Positions 1 through 7,415 of a DNA stretch of 64,000 bases are shown one piece after another. Made by a program: the position numbers and the translations under genes. Source of the DNA: Bacteroidales bacterium (lineage in GTDB: Bacteria > Bacteroidota > Bacteroidia > Bacteroidales > F082); contig WGCY01000049.1 of the NCBI GenBank assembly GCA_015493525.1, positions 1 to 64,000 of the forward strand. The letters are read 5' to 3'. The notes beneath the pieces are model-generated. The model made no database searches. It had not been told where the DNA came from and saw only the letters and a list, made by a program, of their open reading frames with translations. Positions within the stretch are counted from its first letter, which is position 1. Each line of letters opens with the position of its first letter.

Positions 1-338
1 AGGCTTTGGGTAGCATTCCAGTGGCTGTGTTTTTCAGAGTAATCGGAAATGATGAGTGCCGAGATGTGCACCTGCTCCGACTCAAAATGGAGTAGCAGGT
101 TCTGGTCAACAATTTTTCCGGGTACACCATAATTACCAATGGAAGGATAGGTGAGTACGAGGATTTGTCCTTTGTAGGAAGGGTCGGTAAAACTTTCCGG
201 GTAGCCGGTCATGGCGGTGTTAAAAACAATTTCGCCGGCCACGGCATTTTCGTAGCCGAAAGAGTACCCCGAAAAGGTGTTCCCGTCTTCGAGTACCAAT
301 GTGGCCTGGCGGTAGCGGTTGCTTTTCATAATGTGCAT
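1..338 (-). CDS. carA: carbamoyl-phosphate synthase small subunit, partial
   Basis: This is the N-terminal ~112 residues of the glutamine-hydrolysing small subunit of carbamoyl-phosphate synthase, which feeds ammonia to CarB for arginine and pyrimidine synthesis. The gene runs off the left edge. The reverse-strand translation contains [35 protein letters not shown] and [11 protein letters not shown], which are hallmark N-terminal CarA segments. The catalytic class-I amidotransferase domain lies outside the window. Two in-frame ATGs are possible (338 MHIMKSN and 329 MKSN). A -7 element at 405-412 gives a leader of about 65 nt. mfd lies upstream on the same strand, separated by strong hairpins, so carA is probably transcribed on its own. 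The family call is secure; the exact start is not. Confidence 0.93.
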   Translation of the reverse strand, partial: MHIMKSNRYRQATLVLEDGNTFSGYSFGYENAVAGEIVFNTAMTGYPESFTDPSYKGQILVLTYPSIGNYGVPGKIVDQNLLLHFESEQVHISALIISDYSEKHSHWNATQS

Positions 339-404
339 TTTATGGGTTGAAAAGTGCCGGGCACCTGTCCCGCAGTTTTATATTAATTTTCTCATTCCGG
401 GGTT

Positions 405-412
405 CAAAGATA
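405..412 (-). promoter_or_regulatory. carA -7 promoter element
   Basis: The reverse strand reads TATCTTTG, a perfect match to the Bacteroidota -7 consensus TAnnTTTG, about 65 nt before the carA start. No clear -33 TTTG was found at the ideal distance. Confidence 0.55.
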
Positions 413-660
413 AACGGATTCTTACGGCTTGAAAAAGATTTTTCACCTGCCTATTAACAGGTTATAAACAGAAAGTTATTATTTGCTGGCAGTCAATATT
501 TTAAATTAAGCCGATAAGGAGTTCCCGTAAGGTTGTTTTTTGTTTCCGAAACCGATTGCGACAGCCCTTTTACTACGGTTTGAACGGTCTGAAAATTTGT
601 TTGCTATGCTGGTCGGATTTTCTCAATAAAATTTTCCCAAAGCGAATCCTGACTGGAAAA

Positions 661-702
661 TTAGCGTGAATTTTTCGATTATACCTGAAAAATTCACGCT
701 AA
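661..702. terminator. 16-bp perfect hairpin between mfd and carA
   Basis: TTAGCGTGAATTTTTC pairs perfectly with GAAAAATTCACGCTAA across a 10-nt loop. Short T runs follow on both strands. It probably terminates mfd transcription (minus strand). A second hairpin (701-726) abuts it directly. It could instead be a mobile palindrome. Confidence 0.6.
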
Positions 703-726
703 TTTTTCGATTGTATTCGAAAAATT
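701..726. repeat. second adjoining inverted repeat
   Basis: AATTTTTCGA and TCGAAAAATT form a 10-bp stem around a 6-nt loop. It overlaps the last two bases of the 661-702 hairpin, and its TTTTTCGA arm repeats the inner arm of that hairpin. The two can therefore form alternative pairings. Confidence 0.6.
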
Positions 727-743
727 CGTGTTTTTGTATTCCG

Positions 744-765
744 CTTCCGGCGTCCACGCCGGAAG
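744..765. repeat. REP-like hairpin, mfd 3' side
   Basis: CTTCCGGCG-TCCA-CGCCGGAAG is a perfect 9-bp stem with a 4-nt loop, preceded by TTGTATTCCG. A near-identical hairpin with a compensatory base-pair swap sits at 4231-4252 on the other side of mfd. Confidence 0.65.
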
Positions 766-774
766 AATTAAATT

Positions 775-3700
775 TTATATTTTCCCTGAAAAAGCTTGCT
801 GCAACACTTTTAGGTTTTCCAGTGCTTTTTTTACGCTGCCCACCTTTTCAAAAACCAGTGTCAATTTCTCCTTGCGTTCTTTTATTTCGCAGCAGTTGGG
901 ATGGCTTTTTATAGCTTCAATAATCTTACCGAACAGTTCCGACTGGAAAAAGTCTGTTTCTTCGCTGCCGGTGAAAACGCCTACCATTTTGCCAAATTTA
1001 AGAATCAGCTTTTTAAAGCCCAGATGTTGTGCCTGCCAACGTAAACGCAACGCATCCAGCAAATACTGTGTGGCCGGGGGCAATGGACCAAACCGGTCTT
1101 TTAGCTTTTGTTTGAAACCTTCCAATTCGTCTTCCGTTTTCAGGCTGTCTAACTCTTTGTAAAGCATAAGCCGTTCGGTGGCACTGGCCACATACTCCCC
1201 CGGGATAAAAATCTCCAAATCGGTTTCCAACTGACACTCTTTCACAAAATCGCGTTGTTTGTTTTCTTCGGCAAACAGATCCTGAAATTCCGTTTCTTTC
1301 AATTCCAACAGGGCTTCATCCAGGATTTTCTGGTACATCTCGATACCGATTTCGGAAATAAACCCGCTCTGCTCGGCACCGAGAATGTTGCCGGCTCCAC
1401 GGATATCCAAATCGCGCATGGCAATGTTAAATCCACTGCCGAGGTCGGCATAATCGGTAATGGCCTTCAGCCGTTTACGGGCGTCTTTGGGAAGTGATGC
1501 CAACGGAGGTGTGAGCAGGTAACAAAACGCCTTTTTGTTGGAACGTCCCACGCGTCCCCGTAGCTGGTGCAAATCGCTAAGGCCATAATTCTGCGCATCG
1601 TTGATGATGATGGTGTTGGCATTGGGGATATCCAGCCCCGACTCGATGATGGTGGTGGCCAGCAGCACGTCATAAAGTCCTTCCACGAAATCGAGCATGA
1701 TTTTTTCCAGCTTGCGGCCTTCCATTTGGCCATGAGCCACGGCAATCCGGGCATCCGGAACAAACTTTTTCAGCATATCGTGCACGTGAGTAATATTCTT
1801 CACCCGGTTATGAAGGAAGAAAACCTGTCCGCCCCGTGACAGTTCATACCGAATGGCCTCGCTGATGGTTCCCGGATTAAACGACCGTAGCTCGGTTTGC
1901 ACGGGATAACGGTTGGGCGGTGCCGTGTTGATGATAGAAAGGTCGCGGGCACCCATGAGCGAAAACTGCAATGTACGTGGAATGGGCGTGGCCGTCAGCG
2001 TAAGTGTGTCCACGTGTACTTTCATCTGCCGGATTTTTTCCTTGGCCGACACACCGAATTTCTGTTCTTCATCGATGATGAAAAGTCCGAGATTTTTAAA
2101 CGCCACATCTTTGCTCAGGAGGCGATGGGTGCCAATGAGGATGTCAATTTTTCCATCCTTCAACCGTTGCAGCGTTTCTTTCTGCTGTTTGGTGCTTTTA
2201 AACCGGTTGATGTAGTCGATAGTAACCGGGAAATTTTTCAGCCTTTCCGAAAAGGTTTTAAAATGCTGTAACGCCAGGATGGTGGTTGGCACCAGTACGG
2301 CCACCTGTTTGCTGTCGGCAGCAGCTTTGAAAGCGGCACGAATAGCGATTTCTGTCTTGCCAAAACCCACATCGCCACAGATAAGCCTGTCCATGGGATG
2401 TTCCTGCTCCATATCTATTTTTACAGCCTGTGTAGCTTTCAGCTGATCGGGGGTATCCTCATAGATAAAGCTGGCTTCCAACTCGTTCTGCATATAACTG
2501 TCCGGGTCGAAAGCATAACCCTTTACGGCTTTACGTTGGGCATAAAGCTTAATCAAATCGCGGGCAATGTCTTTTACTTTGGATTTGGTTTTGTTTTTCA
2601 GCCGGTTCCAGGCACCGGAACCCAACCGGTTAAGTTGCGGAGGTGTACCGTCTTTCCCGACATATTTGGTAATGCGGTGCAACGAGTGAATGTTGACGTA
2701 AAGAAGATCCCCATTTTTATAAAGCAGCCGAACTGCTTCTTGCTTTTTGCCATTGTTTTCAATGACCTGTAAACCATCGAATTTCCCAACACCATGATCG
2801 ATGTGTGTAACATAATCGCCCTTGCTCAGGTTGTAGAGCTCCTTGATGGAAATAGCCTCTTTTCGCCCGAAACCTTCACGCAAATGGAATTTGTGGTAAC
2901 GCTCGAAGAGCTGGTGGTCGGTATAACAAAGTATTTTCAGGTCGTGGTCGATAAACCCGGCAGTAAGACTGAGCACTACCGGTGAGAATTGTACGGGAGC
3001 TTCCGACGGGCTCATATCTTCAAAAATGGCATGTAGCCGATCGGTTTGTTTCGGGTTACCCGAAAAAATAAACGGCTGAAAACCTTCCTCGGTTTTCTGA
3101 CGCAGATTTTCGCTGAGCAGGTCAAACTTTTTGTTGAAAGCCGGTTGTGGAGATTGATGAAAAAGGAGTGTCTTCACCTTTTCAAAAAAAGAAGAAGAAG
3201 CAAATTCAAGCGTGTGCAGACCGGCTATTTTTTCCATAAAATGCTGGCCATCAATAAAAAGCTCTTCCGGTGGCAATCTGTGGCTGTTATCCGTTTCACC
3301 AAAAATGTTAAGGGCTCTCTCGTACTCGCTCACCAGCTGGTTATGAATAAGTTCCACATCGGTGAGCCACCAGGCAGTTCCGGCCGGTACATAATCAAAA
3401 AAGCTGATACGTTCTTCCTTCATCTGTCTGTCCTGCACATTGGGAAGCAACGTGATACGGTTCAGGTTTTGAAGCGAAAGCTGGTTGGAAGGGTCAAAAG
3501 TCCGGATGGATTCCACCGTATCGCCAAAAAATTCAATACGGTAAGGATGGTCGTTAGAATAGGAAAAAACATCCACGATGCCACCACGCAGGGCAAACTG
3601 TCCCGGCTCGGCCACAAAATCCGTCATCTCAAAATTAAATTCCATGAGCAGGTCGGTAAGGAAATCCTGTGAGATCTCTTCTCCCTGCCGGAGCTTCATC

Positions 3701-4149
3701 ATGTTTTTGTTGAGCCAGGTTTTGGTTATGACTTTTTCGGCCAATGCTTCCGGATAGGTTACCACGATGGTTTTCCGGTCGTTGTTCATAAAACGCTTCA
3801 GCACCTCCGTCCGCGAAAGCTCATAAGCTTTGTCCAGTTTCTCCGGTTCGTAAGGCCGCTTGTAGGTGGTGGGATAAAAAAGCACCCGTTTTTTATTGTG
3901 GTCCAGATCGTTATCGCCCAACAGGGCTTCCAGGTCGTTGTAAAAATAGGCAGCTTCTTCTTTTTCTGATAACACCACAAGGTGCTGCTGTTTCCCGGCT
4001 TTATCAAAAAGCGCGGCAAGGGTGATGGCGGTGGCCGATCCCATGAGGCCTTTCAGGTGAATATGTTTCACATCGGGACGCAGCACCTCCTCCAAAATCT
4101 TTATTTTGGGATGCTGTTGAAAAAGATGTAAAAAATCCGTTGCGTTCAC
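775..4149 (-). CDS. mfd: transcription-repair coupling factor Mfd
   Basis: Mfd is a DNA translocase that removes RNA polymerase stalled at lesions and recruits UvrA. The order seen is: a UvrB-like N-terminal region (ALRGGIVDVFSY); a CarD-like RNAP interaction domain (GDYVTHIDHGVGKFDGL); an SF2 helicase core with Walker A GDVGFGKTE, the DEEQ box in IIDEEQKFGV and GRVGRSNKKAF; then a TRCF C-terminal domain. The ORF track starts at 4293, but that extension runs through a REP-like hairpin and a perfect -7 element (TATCTTTG, 4171-4178). I therefore choose GTG at 4149 (preceded by AGGAG 4 nt upstream), giving 1124 residues, normal for the family. A different internal start is possible. The gene appears monocistronic. 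Confidence 0.95.
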   Translation of the reverse strand: MNATDFLHLFQQHPKIKILEEVLRPDVKHIHLKGLMGSATAITLAALFDKAGKQQHLVVLSEKEEAAYFYNDLEALLGDNDLDHNKKRVLFYPTTYKRPYEPEKLDKAYELSRTEVLKRFMNNDRKTIVVTYPEALAEKVITKTWLNKNMMKLRQGEEISQDFLTDLLMEFNFEMTDFVAEPGQFALRGGIVDVFSYSNDHPYRIEFFGDTVESIRTFDPSNQLSLQNLNRITLLPNVQDRQMKEERISFFDYVPAGTAWWLTDVELIHNQLVSEYERALNIFGETDNSHRLPPEELFIDGQHFMEKIAGLHTLEFASSSFFEKVKTLLFHQSPQPAFNKKFDLLSENLRQKTEEGFQPFIFSGNPKQTDRLHAIFEDMSPSEAPVQFSPVVLSLTAGFIDHDLKILCYTDHQLFERYHKFHLREGFGRKEAISIKELYNLSKGDYVTHIDHGVGKFDGLQVIENNGKKQEAVRLLYKNGDLLYVNIHSLHRITKYVGKDGTPPQLNRLGSGAWNRLKNKTKSKVKDIARDLIKLYAQRKAVKGYAFDPDSYMQNELEASFIYEDTPDQLKATQAVKIDMEQEHPMDRLICGDVGFGKTEIAIRAAFKAAADSKQVAVLVPTTILALQHFKTFSERLKNFPVTIDYINRFKSTKQQKETLQRLKDGKIDILIGTHRLLSKDVAFKNLGLFIIDEEQKFGVSAKEKIRQMKVHVDTLTLTATPIPRTLQFSLMGARDLSIINTAPPNRYPVQTELRSFNPGTISEAIRYELSRGGQVFFLHNRVKNITHVHDMLKKFVPDARIAVAHGQMEGRKLEKIMLDFVEGLYDVLLATTIIESGLDIPNANTIIINDAQNYGLSDLHQLRGRVGRSNKKAFCYLLTPPLASLPKDARKRLKAITDYADLGSGFNIAMRDLDIRGAGNILGAEQSGFISEIGIEMYQKILDEALLELKETEFQDLFAEENKQRDFVKECQLETDLEIFIPGEYVASATERLMLYKELDSLKTEDELEGFKQKLKDRFGPLPPATQYLLDALRLRWQAQHLGFKKLILKFGKMVGVFTGSEETDFFQSELFGKIIEAIKSHPNCCEIKERKEKLTLVFEKVGSVKKALENLKVLQQAFSGKI

Positions 4150-4170
4150 GGAACTCCTGTTTTTAGGCGG

Positions 4171-4178
4171 CAAAGATA
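4171..4178 (-). promoter_or_regulatory. mfd -7 promoter element
   Basis: The reverse strand reads TATCTTTG (TAnnTTTG consensus), 21 nt before the GTG start. It lies inside the ORF-track extension, which argues against the 4293 start. Confidence 0.6.
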
Positions 4179-4230
4179 TTGTTTTTCTTCCGGCTTCCGC
4201 TTCGGCCTCTGCAGAATATCCTTGTATCCG

Positions 4231-4252
4231 CTTCGGGCGTCCTCGCCCGAAG
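4231..4252. repeat. REP-like hairpin, mfd 5' side
   Basis: CTTCGGGCG-TCCT-CGCCCGAAG is a perfect 9-bp stem and 4-nt loop preceded by TTGTATCCG. It matches the 744-765 element in sequence and orientation. The fifth stem pair is C-G there and G-C here, a covariation typical of REP families. Confidence 0.65.
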
Positions 4253-4338
4253 TTTGGTTTAATCATGCCTGAAAGATGGCGTTGAAAAATCAAATGGCCG
4301 CCAGTAAGTATGTTTCCGGATTTATTGCGAAATTATAG

Positions 4339-4364
4339 ATAGAATTGTCTTTTCTATAATGCAA
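4339..4364. repeat. 26-bp direct repeat, left copy
   Basis: The repeat begins ATAGAATTGT, ends TATAATGCAA, and has a CTTTTC centre. The same 26 bp, with two substitutions (ATTTTA centre), occur at 5619-5644 in the same orientation. The pair brackets the AAA_14/DUF4143 gene. This copy has no -7 element next to it. Confidence 0.75.
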
Positions 4365-4423
4365 TTTTATGAATATTCTGTATGTTACAGAAGACGAAAG
4401 GATAAAAAATGAAAGGATTGGAG

Positions 4424-5620
4424 TTAATACAAAAAGCCAAACAACCACAGCGGAATTTTGTTTTTAAAACCATATTCGATATTGTCGGAAACTACGAAGG
4501 CATCTTTCAGGGCAGCAACCTGCTTTTTTATTTTGTTTTTTCCGCCCACTTCAAAAACCAGCTTATTGTCAATAATAAAATCGCCTTTCCGAGGCATTGC
4601 CACATGATGCCCCTGTAAAAGTTGACTGTAAAAAAAAGTTTCCCTGACTGTGCCGATATTTGTATTTTCCGGCTGTAAAGCATAAGACAGGTTTGCATTG
4701 TGCAGGTATATTTTGTCCGGTTTAGCCATTTTACTAAGCCCTTTGGTCCCGCTTTTCAACAATGCAACCAACCGTGCTTTTTCCAGGTAGTACAAAAACT
4801 TCAACAAAGTCTCCCTGGTAACACCTATTTTAATACTTAATTTACTGATGTTTGGCTGAAAAGGTACACTTTCACTGATTATCATCAGTAATTGCTTCAG
4901 CTTAACTATGGAAGAATAATCAATGGCAACGGAGGCGGGTAGGTCGGTTTCCAGCACCAGCCTGACAATCCTTTCCAAATGATCGGGATAATCTTCCTGA
5001 CCGGCTTCCAAAAAGAAGGGGTATGCCCCGTAATGATTATAATTGTTGAATTCTTTGACTGGTTTTATTTTTTTATTTATGGCGCGGGCTACTTCAATAT
5101 GGTTTTCGATAATTTCCCGAAGTGAGAAAACCCTGAATTTTATACCATACGAAATTTCAACAAATTCCCTTAATGAAAGTATCGGCAATTCATAGACCTT
5201 CGCCCTCCGGCTCAGGTCTGCTTCCCCTTTGTCTATTTCCAAAATGGAAGAACCCGTAAAGAAGATTTTCAATCCGGAATAATCATCGTATATATTCTTT
5301 ATTTCCCTTGACCAGTGCGGATATTTGTGCACTTCATCCAGAAAAAGGTATTTTCCTCCCGATTTCACAAATTCATCAGCCAGGTCAACCAATTTGTTTT
5401 CAGTAAAATAGATATTATCAAGGCTGACGTACAGTGCTTCATCTGTTAGTCCGAAATTTCCTTTGATATACTGTAACATCAAAGTTGTTTTCCCGGTCCC
5501 GCGAGCCCCCTTTATGCCTGTCAATCGTCTGTCCGGATTTATTTTATCAAAAAGGAATCGTTTAAAATCTGTTTTAACACCATCTACCTTTTTTATAGAC
5601 TTGGCCATTAACTTTTCCAT
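4424..5620 (-). CDS. AAA_14/DUF4143 family ATPase (copy 1)
   Basis: A 398-residue P-loop ATPase of the AAA_14 type with a C-terminal DUF4143-like region; its biological role is not established. Visible motifs are Walker A GARGTGKTT near residue 40, a Walker B-like LFLDEVHKY, a sensor-like FFTGSSILEI, and a nuclease-like VFEVGGKNK with EVGGK near the C-terminus. The ORF track start (5644) lies within the -7 element. The MEKL start at 5620 matches the MEKL start of the paralogue at 31208-32398, and both end in GFKNKIPLWLFGFLY. The gene stands alone between mfd and a GreA-like gene, with a divergent promoter region and flanking 26-bp direct repeats. That suggests a small self-contained cassette. 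Confidence 0.85.
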   Translation of the reverse strand: MEKLMAKSIKKVDGVKTDFKRFLFDKINPDRRLTGIKGARGTGKTTLMLQYIKGNFGLTDEALYVSLDNIYFTENKLVDLADEFVKSGGKYLFLDEVHKYPHWSREIKNIYDDYSGLKIFFTGSSILEIDKGEADLSRRAKVYELPILSLREFVEISYGIKFRVFSLREIIENHIEVARAINKKIKPVKEFNNYNHYGAYPFFLEAGQEDYPDHLERIVRLVLETDLPASVAIDYSSIVKLKQLLMIISESVPFQPNISKLSIKIGVTRETLLKFLYYLEKARLVALLKSGTKGLSKMAKPDKIYLHNANLSYALQPENTNIGTVRETFFYSQLLQGHHVAMPRKGDFIIDNKLVFEVGGKNKIKKQVAALKDAFVVSDNIEYGFKNKIPLWLFGFLY

Positions 5621-5644
5621 AGAATTGTATTTTATATAATGCAA
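5619..5644. repeat. 26-bp direct repeat, right copy (at ATPase start)
   Basis: Same orientation as 4339-4364 with two mismatches. It covers the stretch from the end of the -7 element (5642-5649) to the ATG of ATPase copy 1. It could be an operator in the initially transcribed region or one arm of a duplication. It contains an imperfect dyad (ATTGTAT / ATATAAT). Confidence 0.75.
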
Positions 5645-5649
5645 AAATA
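5642..5649 (-). promoter_or_regulatory. -7 element of ATPase copy 1
   Basis: The reverse strand reads TATTTTTG (TAnnTTTG). The ATG follows 21 nt downstream, and the intervening bases are the 26-bp repeat. Confidence 0.5.
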
Positions 5650-5710
5650 ATAAAAAAATGTTTTATTAACAATACAATTATGATTCTGTTTATTCTTTCA
5701 TGAAATTGTT

Positions 5711-5718
5711 TATCTTCG
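5711..5718 (+). promoter_or_regulatory. -7-like element for the GreA/B-like gene
   Basis: TATCTTCG differs by one base from TAnnTTTG and lies 18 nt before the ATG at 5737. Confidence 0.4.
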
Positions 5719-5736
5719 CTTTTTAATTTCCCCCAC

Positions 5737-6189
5737 ATGAGTAAAATGGAACTGAAAAAGAGGTTGCTGGAGGTGTGCATTGCCCGTCAGCAGGAGACGG
5801 CAGCGGAACTGCAGCACGAAGTAGACGAAACATTGCGGCTCTCCAACGAATACGGTGCGCCCAAAGACCGCTACGACCCTTACCGTACCAAGCTCATGAA
5901 CCAGAACAACCTGTTTGCCCAACAGTTGAAACAGGCCAACACCCTGCTGGTAACTTTACAAAAAATTCCTGTTGACAGGGAAATCAACACGGTGGAATTC
6001 GGTGCCATTGTCATCACCAACAAGCAAAAGATTTTTGTTTCAGTGGGCATGGGGAAAGTGGAACTGGACGGGGAGACCTATTATGCCGTTTCACCTCAGG
6101 TTCCCATTTTTCAGGCCATGCGCGGTAAAAAAGCAGGAGATACCTTTACTTTTAACGGACAGACTTTTCAGATAAAAGAGGTTTTTTAA
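5737..6189 (+). CDS. GreA/GreB-like transcription factor homologue
   Basis: A 150-residue protein of the short Gre-like type common in Bacteroidota. Residues 1-80 are strongly charged and probably coiled-coil (ELKKRLLEVCIARQQETAAEL), like the secondary-channel coiled coil of Gre factors. Residues 90-150 resemble the Gre C-terminal fold (FGAIVITNKQKIFVSVGMG, then VSPQVPIFQAMRGKKAGDTF). Such proteins are often labelled 3-oxoacyl-ACP synthase in databases; nothing here resembles a ketosynthase. The likely role is binding RNA polymerase in the cytoplasm, inferred from fold only. The gene is probably monocistronic and divergent from ATPase copy 1. Confidence 0.72.
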   Translation: MSKMELKKRLLEVCIARQQETAAELQHEVDETLRLSNEYGAPKDRYDPYRTKLMNQNNLFAQQLKQANTLLVTLQKIPVDREINTVEFGAIVITNKQKIFVSVGMGKVELDGETYYAVSPQVPIFQAMRGKKAGDTFTFNGQTFQIKEVF

Positions 6190-6197
6190 AAAATGGG

Positions 6198-6283
6198 GGT
6201 TCACGCAAAGTGCGCAAAACTTAAACCATTATAACAAAATGATTTGCGGCCTTTGCGGATGCTTTGCGCTTTTAGCGTGAACC
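6198..6283. repeat. imperfect palindromic intergenic repeat (TTCACGC type)
   Basis: The ends are GGTTCACGC and GCGTGAACC, with inner GCGCAAA and TTTGCGC arms. A related element with TTCACGCAGAGG at one end and CTTTGCGTGGGC at the other occupies 10077-10186. The remaining ~225 bp before the next gene hold a small GTCCC-GCA-GGGAC palindrome (6344-6356) and the promoter below. Confidence 0.6.
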
Positions 6284-6453
6284 TTCAAAAACTGTCTTTT
6301 TGAATACCTGTCTTTGTTAAGCTTGCTTTTTCCGGAGCTTAAAGTCCCGCAGGGACAATGCAAAAGCAGCCTCCAAATTCATATGGAGACGGAGCAAATT
6401 GTTCCCGTTTTGCTTATTTGTCCTCATTCCATATTTCTTAAATATTCATAAAG

Positions 6454-6487
6454 TTGTCCGTAAAAAAGCTCAAAATTTCTAACTTTG
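6454..6487 (+). promoter_or_regulatory. promoter of the acyl-CoA module
   Basis: TAACTTTG (6480-6487) is a perfect -7 element, with TTG at 6454-6456, 23 bp upstream. It lies 21 nt before the crotonase ATG. It probably drives the three genes through 10020. Confidence 0.6.
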
Positions 6488-6508
6488 GGTTTTTAAAAAT
6501 TATTACGC

Positions 6509-7285
6509 ATGGACAATAAAATATTACAGACAAAACTCGAGGATGGCATTTTACTGGTTACCATCAGCAGGCCCAAAGCCATGAACGCGCTGAACACACA
6601 GTTTTTCAACGAAATGGATGAGTTATTGGCTTCGATGAAAAACGATCCCGAAGTAAAGGTTATGGTGATTACCGGCGAAGGAAAAGCTTTTGTGGCCGGT
6701 GCCGACATTGCCGAAATGGTCAACAAAAACCTGGAAGAAGGGGAAGCGTTTTCGCGCCTCGGGCAGCATACTTTTCGAAGTCTCGAAAAATTACCCATCC
6801 CTGTTATAGCTGCCGTCAATGGTTTTGCCCTTGGTGGTGGCATGGAGCTGACCATGGCCTGCGATTTTCGCATTGCCAGTACCAAAGCCAAATTTGGTCA
6901 ACCTGAAGTAAATCTCGGCCTCATCCCCGGATACGCCGGAACCCAGCGGCTTTCACGCCTTACAGGTATGGGAAACGCCCTTTACCTGCTCATGACAGCC
7001 GATATGATTGGTGCTCAGGATGCTTTACGTATCGGGCTGGTGCAAAAAGTAGTGGAACAGGAATCTCTGATGGAAGAGGTGATGAAAATTGCTAAAAATA
7101 TTGCATCCAAAGGTCCGCAGGCTGTCAAAAACGTCAAAGATGTTGCCCGCCGAGGATATGAATTAAGTCTGGATGAAGGTGCTGACCTTGAAGCCCGCGC
7201 CTTTGGTTCGCTTTTCGGCGATAACAGCGAAGGAAGGGAAGGGATGCAAGCTTTCCTGGAAAAGAGAAAGCCGGAGTGGAAGTGA
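6509..7285 (+). CDS. enoyl-CoA hydratase / crotonase family protein
   Basis: A 258-residue crotonase-fold enzyme expected to hydrate a trans-2-enoyl-CoA such as crotonyl-CoA. Seen are the oxyanion-hole segments GKAFVAGADIAEM and NGFALGGGMELTMACDF and the catalytic segment FGQPEVNLGLIPGYAGTQRL, which carries the Glu expected near residue 134. Length is typical. The next two genes are a 3-hydroxyacyl-CoA dehydrogenase and a thiolase, so the three together interconvert enoyl-CoA and acetyl-CoA units, either oxidatively or in the butyrate direction. The sequence cannot decide the direction or chain length. A Bacteroidota-type repeat sits between this gene and the next, but no new promoter is visible. 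Confidence 0.9.
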   Translation: MDNKILQTKLEDGILLVTISRPKAMNALNTQFFNEMDELLASMKNDPEVKVMVITGEGKAFVAGADIAEMVNKNLEEGEAFSRLGQHTFRSLEKLPIPVIAAVNGFALGGGMELTMACDFRIASTKAKFGQPEVNLGLIPGYAGTQRLSRLTGMGNALYLLMTADMIGAQDALRIGLVQKVVEQESLMEEVMKIAKNIASKGPQAVKNVKDVARRGYELSLDEGADLEARAFGSLFGDNSEGREGMQAFLEKRKPEWK

Positions 7286-7290
7286 GGAGA

Positions 7291-7379
7291 TAAAAGTCGG
7301 AAGACGGAAGACAGAAGACCGAAGACCGAAGTCCGGAGTTTCATTTACGCTCATCTTCCGTCTTCTGACTTCCGACTTA
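7291..7379. repeat. GTCGGAAGACGGAAG inverted repeat
   Basis: AAGTCGGAAGACGGAAGAC is answered by CTTCCGTCTTCTGACTTCCGACTT after short degenerate GAAGACC units. It can fold into a long hairpin inside a probable operon and may attenuate downstream expression or stabilise the mRNA 3' end. Confidence 0.65.
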
Positions 7380-7415
7380 TAAAAAAAACAACATAACAAT
7401 TAAACAAATAAAAAC

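Noticed and set aside
405-470. Riboswitch in the carA leader
   Set aside because: Leader of about 65 nt with no recognisable aptamer core.
2398-3672. Plus-strand ORFs inside mfd (e.g. 124 aa and 208 aa)
   Set aside because: Antisense shadows of a strongly conserved gene; no domain and no promoter.
5737-6189. 3-oxoacyl-ACP synthase label
   Set aside because: Common database name for this short family, but no ketosynthase motif; Gre-like pattern fits better.
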